Positions 4,002 through 5,146 of a stretch of DNA of 5,146 nt are shown here, one piece after another. Position 1 is the first letter of the stretch, and every line of letters begins with the position of its first letter. The stretch is from Pseudomonadota bacterium (GTDB lineage Bacteria; Pseudomonadota; Gammaproteobacteria; Xanthomonadales; Xanthomonadaceae), in NCBI GenBank assembly GCA_023439425.1, contig JAEXNZ010000505.1, positions 1 through 5,146 of the forward strand. Reading direction: 5' to 3'. The notes under the pieces were generated by a model. The model was not told the origin of the DNA. It saw only the letters and a list, made by a program, of their open reading frames with translations, and searched no databases. Position numbers and translations under genes: made by a program.

Positions 4002-5146
4002 ATGCAAGCTTCGATCGAATCCACCGGCAATCTGGAACGCCGCCTGACCTTCTCGCTGCCGGAAGATCGCCTGCAGACGCACATCAGCGGTCGCCTGGGC
4101 GAAATCGCCCGCACCGCGCGCATCAAGGGCTTCCGCCCGGGCAAGGTGCCGGCCAAGGTGATCGAGCAGCGCTTCGGCGCGCAGGTGCGCAATGAAGCGC
4201 TGGACGGCCTGCTGCGTGAAACCTTCGACGCCGCCGTGCGCGAGCACGACCTGCGCATCGCCGGTGCCCCGCGCATCGACAAGGGCGACGAAGGCGAGTT
4301 CTCCTTCGTGGCCACCGTGGAACTGATCCCGGACTTCGGCGACGTCGACGTCAGCAAGCTGACCGTCGTGCGCCACACCGCCGAGATCTCCGACGCCGAC
4401 ATCGACCAGATGATCACCAATCTGCGCGAACAGCGCCGCAGCTGGAGCCCGGTCACCCGCGGTGCCCAGGACGGCGACCTGGTCGCGCTGGAAACGTTCT
4501 CGCAGGCTGGCGATGAGCGCCTGCCGGCCGAAGGCACCGAAAAGGGCAGCGTGGTCATCGGTCAGGGCATGATGTTCGACCAGATCGAAAAGGGCCTGGT
4601 CGGCCTGGCCAAGGGTGAAGAAAAGACCCTGGACGTCGAGTTCCCGGCCGACTGGCGCGTCCCGGCCCTGGCCGGCAAGCAGGTCCAGGTCACCGTGAAG
4701 GCGGTGGACGTGTCCGAGCCGGTGCTGCCGGAAGTGGATACCGACTTCATCAAGAGCTTCGGCGTGAAGGGTGGTGACCTGGAGCAGTTCCGCAAGGACA
4801 TCCGTGCCAACCTGGAGCGCGAACTGAAGGGCGCGCTGATGAACCGCCTGCGCCGCGAAGTGGGCGAGCAGCTGATCGCCGCCTACGCTTCGGTGGAAAT
4901 GCCGCCGCGTCTGGTCGAGAACGAAGCCCGTGCCATGCTGGCCCAGCAGGTCGAGCAGATCCGTCGCAGCGGCCGCAACCCGGGGGACGTCCCGGCAGAC
5001 GCCCACGAAGGCTTCAAGGACGCTGCTGCCAAGCGCGTGCTGGTCGGCCTGCTGGTCGGCGAAGTGGCCCGCAAGAACGACCTGCGCCTGGACCCCAAGC
5101 GCCTGAACGAAACCATGCGCCTGATCGCCTCGACCTACGAAGAGCC
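4002..5146 (+). CDS. tig: Trigger factor, ribosome-associated chaperone and prolyl isomerase (3' end beyond window)
   Basis: The product binds the ribosome near the exit tunnel and shields and helps fold nascent cytosolic proteins. The visible 381 residues include the N-terminal ribosome-binding domain (1 to about 110) with the signature GFRPGKVP at 43-50; F44 and R45 correspond to the ribosome-contact residues of the E. coli protein. The FKBP-like prolyl isomerase domain follows (about 158-236; GDLVALE, VIGQGMMFDQIEKGLVGLAKGEEK, LAGKQVQVTVKAV). The helical C-terminal chaperone domain starts near 246 (DTDFIKSFG). Trigger factors usually have about 430 residues, so some 50 are missing at the window edge. 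The ATG at 4002 has AGGAG (3992-3996) five bases upstream, directly after a perfect 12-bp palindrome GCCACCGGTGGC (3980-3991) that could partly occlude the site. In related bacteria tig is followed by clpP, clpX and lon. Confidence 0.97.
   Translation, partial: MQASIESTGNLERRLTFSLPEDRLQTHISGRLGEIARTARIKGFRPGKVPAKVIEQRFGAQVRNEALDGLLRETFDAAVREHDLRIAGAPRIDKGDEGEFSFVATVELIPDFGDVDVSKLTVVRHTAEISDADIDQMITNLREQRRSWSPVTRGAQDGDLVALETFSQAGDERLPAEGTEKGSVVIGQGMMFDQIEKGLVGLAKGEEKTLDVEFPADWRVPALAGKQVQVTVKAVDVSEPVLPEVDTDFIKSFGVKGGDLEQFRKDIRANLERELKGALMNRLRREVGEQLIAAYASVEMPPRLVENEARAMLAQQVEQIRRSGRNPGDVPADAHEGFKDAAAKRVLVGLLVGEVARKNDLRLDPKRLNETMRLIASTYEE

Noticed and set aside
3963..5006. Long minus-strand reading frame of 347 residues
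   Set aside because: It lies antisense to tig, which has clear family motifs; such shadows are common in GC-rich genes.

Overview
The window looks like a chromosomal segment of Stenotrophomonas, probably the S. maltophilia group. The evidence is a high-GC backbone (two hand-counted 60-base stretches of tig give 68% and 72%), a trigger-factor gene of xanthomonad type, and two pairs of short GTAG-headed palindromes that match the SMAG repeats known from S. maltophilia. The genus call is an inference; no database was searched.

Layout. Bases 1-550 (minus strand) hold the start of a Bax-inhibitor-1/YccA-family membrane protein. A run of tRNA genes on the plus strand follows: Pro(UGG), Arg(UCU), His(GUG), Lys(CUU) and Lys(CUU) again. 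The Lys genes form a tandem duplication of about 369 bp in which each tRNA is followed by an intrinsic terminator and a pair of SMAG palindromes. Next comes a tRNA-Leu(UAG) gene that is split in two: its 5' half ends at 1833 and its 3' half starts at 3728. From 4002 to the window end lies tig (trigger factor), cut off by the window edge.

The centre of interest is the roughly 1.9-kb insert between the two tRNA-Leu halves. It is bounded by a 7-bp direct repeat, AGGTTCC (1827-1833 and 3721-3727), inside a 15-bp stretch that matches at 12 positions. Joining the halves at this repeat rebuilds a perfect 85-nt tRNA-Leu(UAG). Short TTGGCACAC-type repeats lie inside both ends, like arm-binding sites of a tyrosine recombinase, but no integrase gene is present. 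The insert carries two plus-strand genes: a small two-helix membrane protein with a winged-helix-like C-terminus, and a protein with an HNH-endonuclease-like zinc site. It also carries a complete, different tRNA-Leu(UAG) on the minus strand. I read it as a small, integrase-less integrative element that destroys a host tRNA gene and brings its own replacement. The replacement lacks the AGGTTCC target. The host tRNA-Leu promoter (TATAAT at 1776-1781) remains upstream of the left end and may now transcribe the cargo genes.

The function of the two cargo genes is unknown. Their architecture and context would fit a small host-defence module, but nothing in the sequence proves this.
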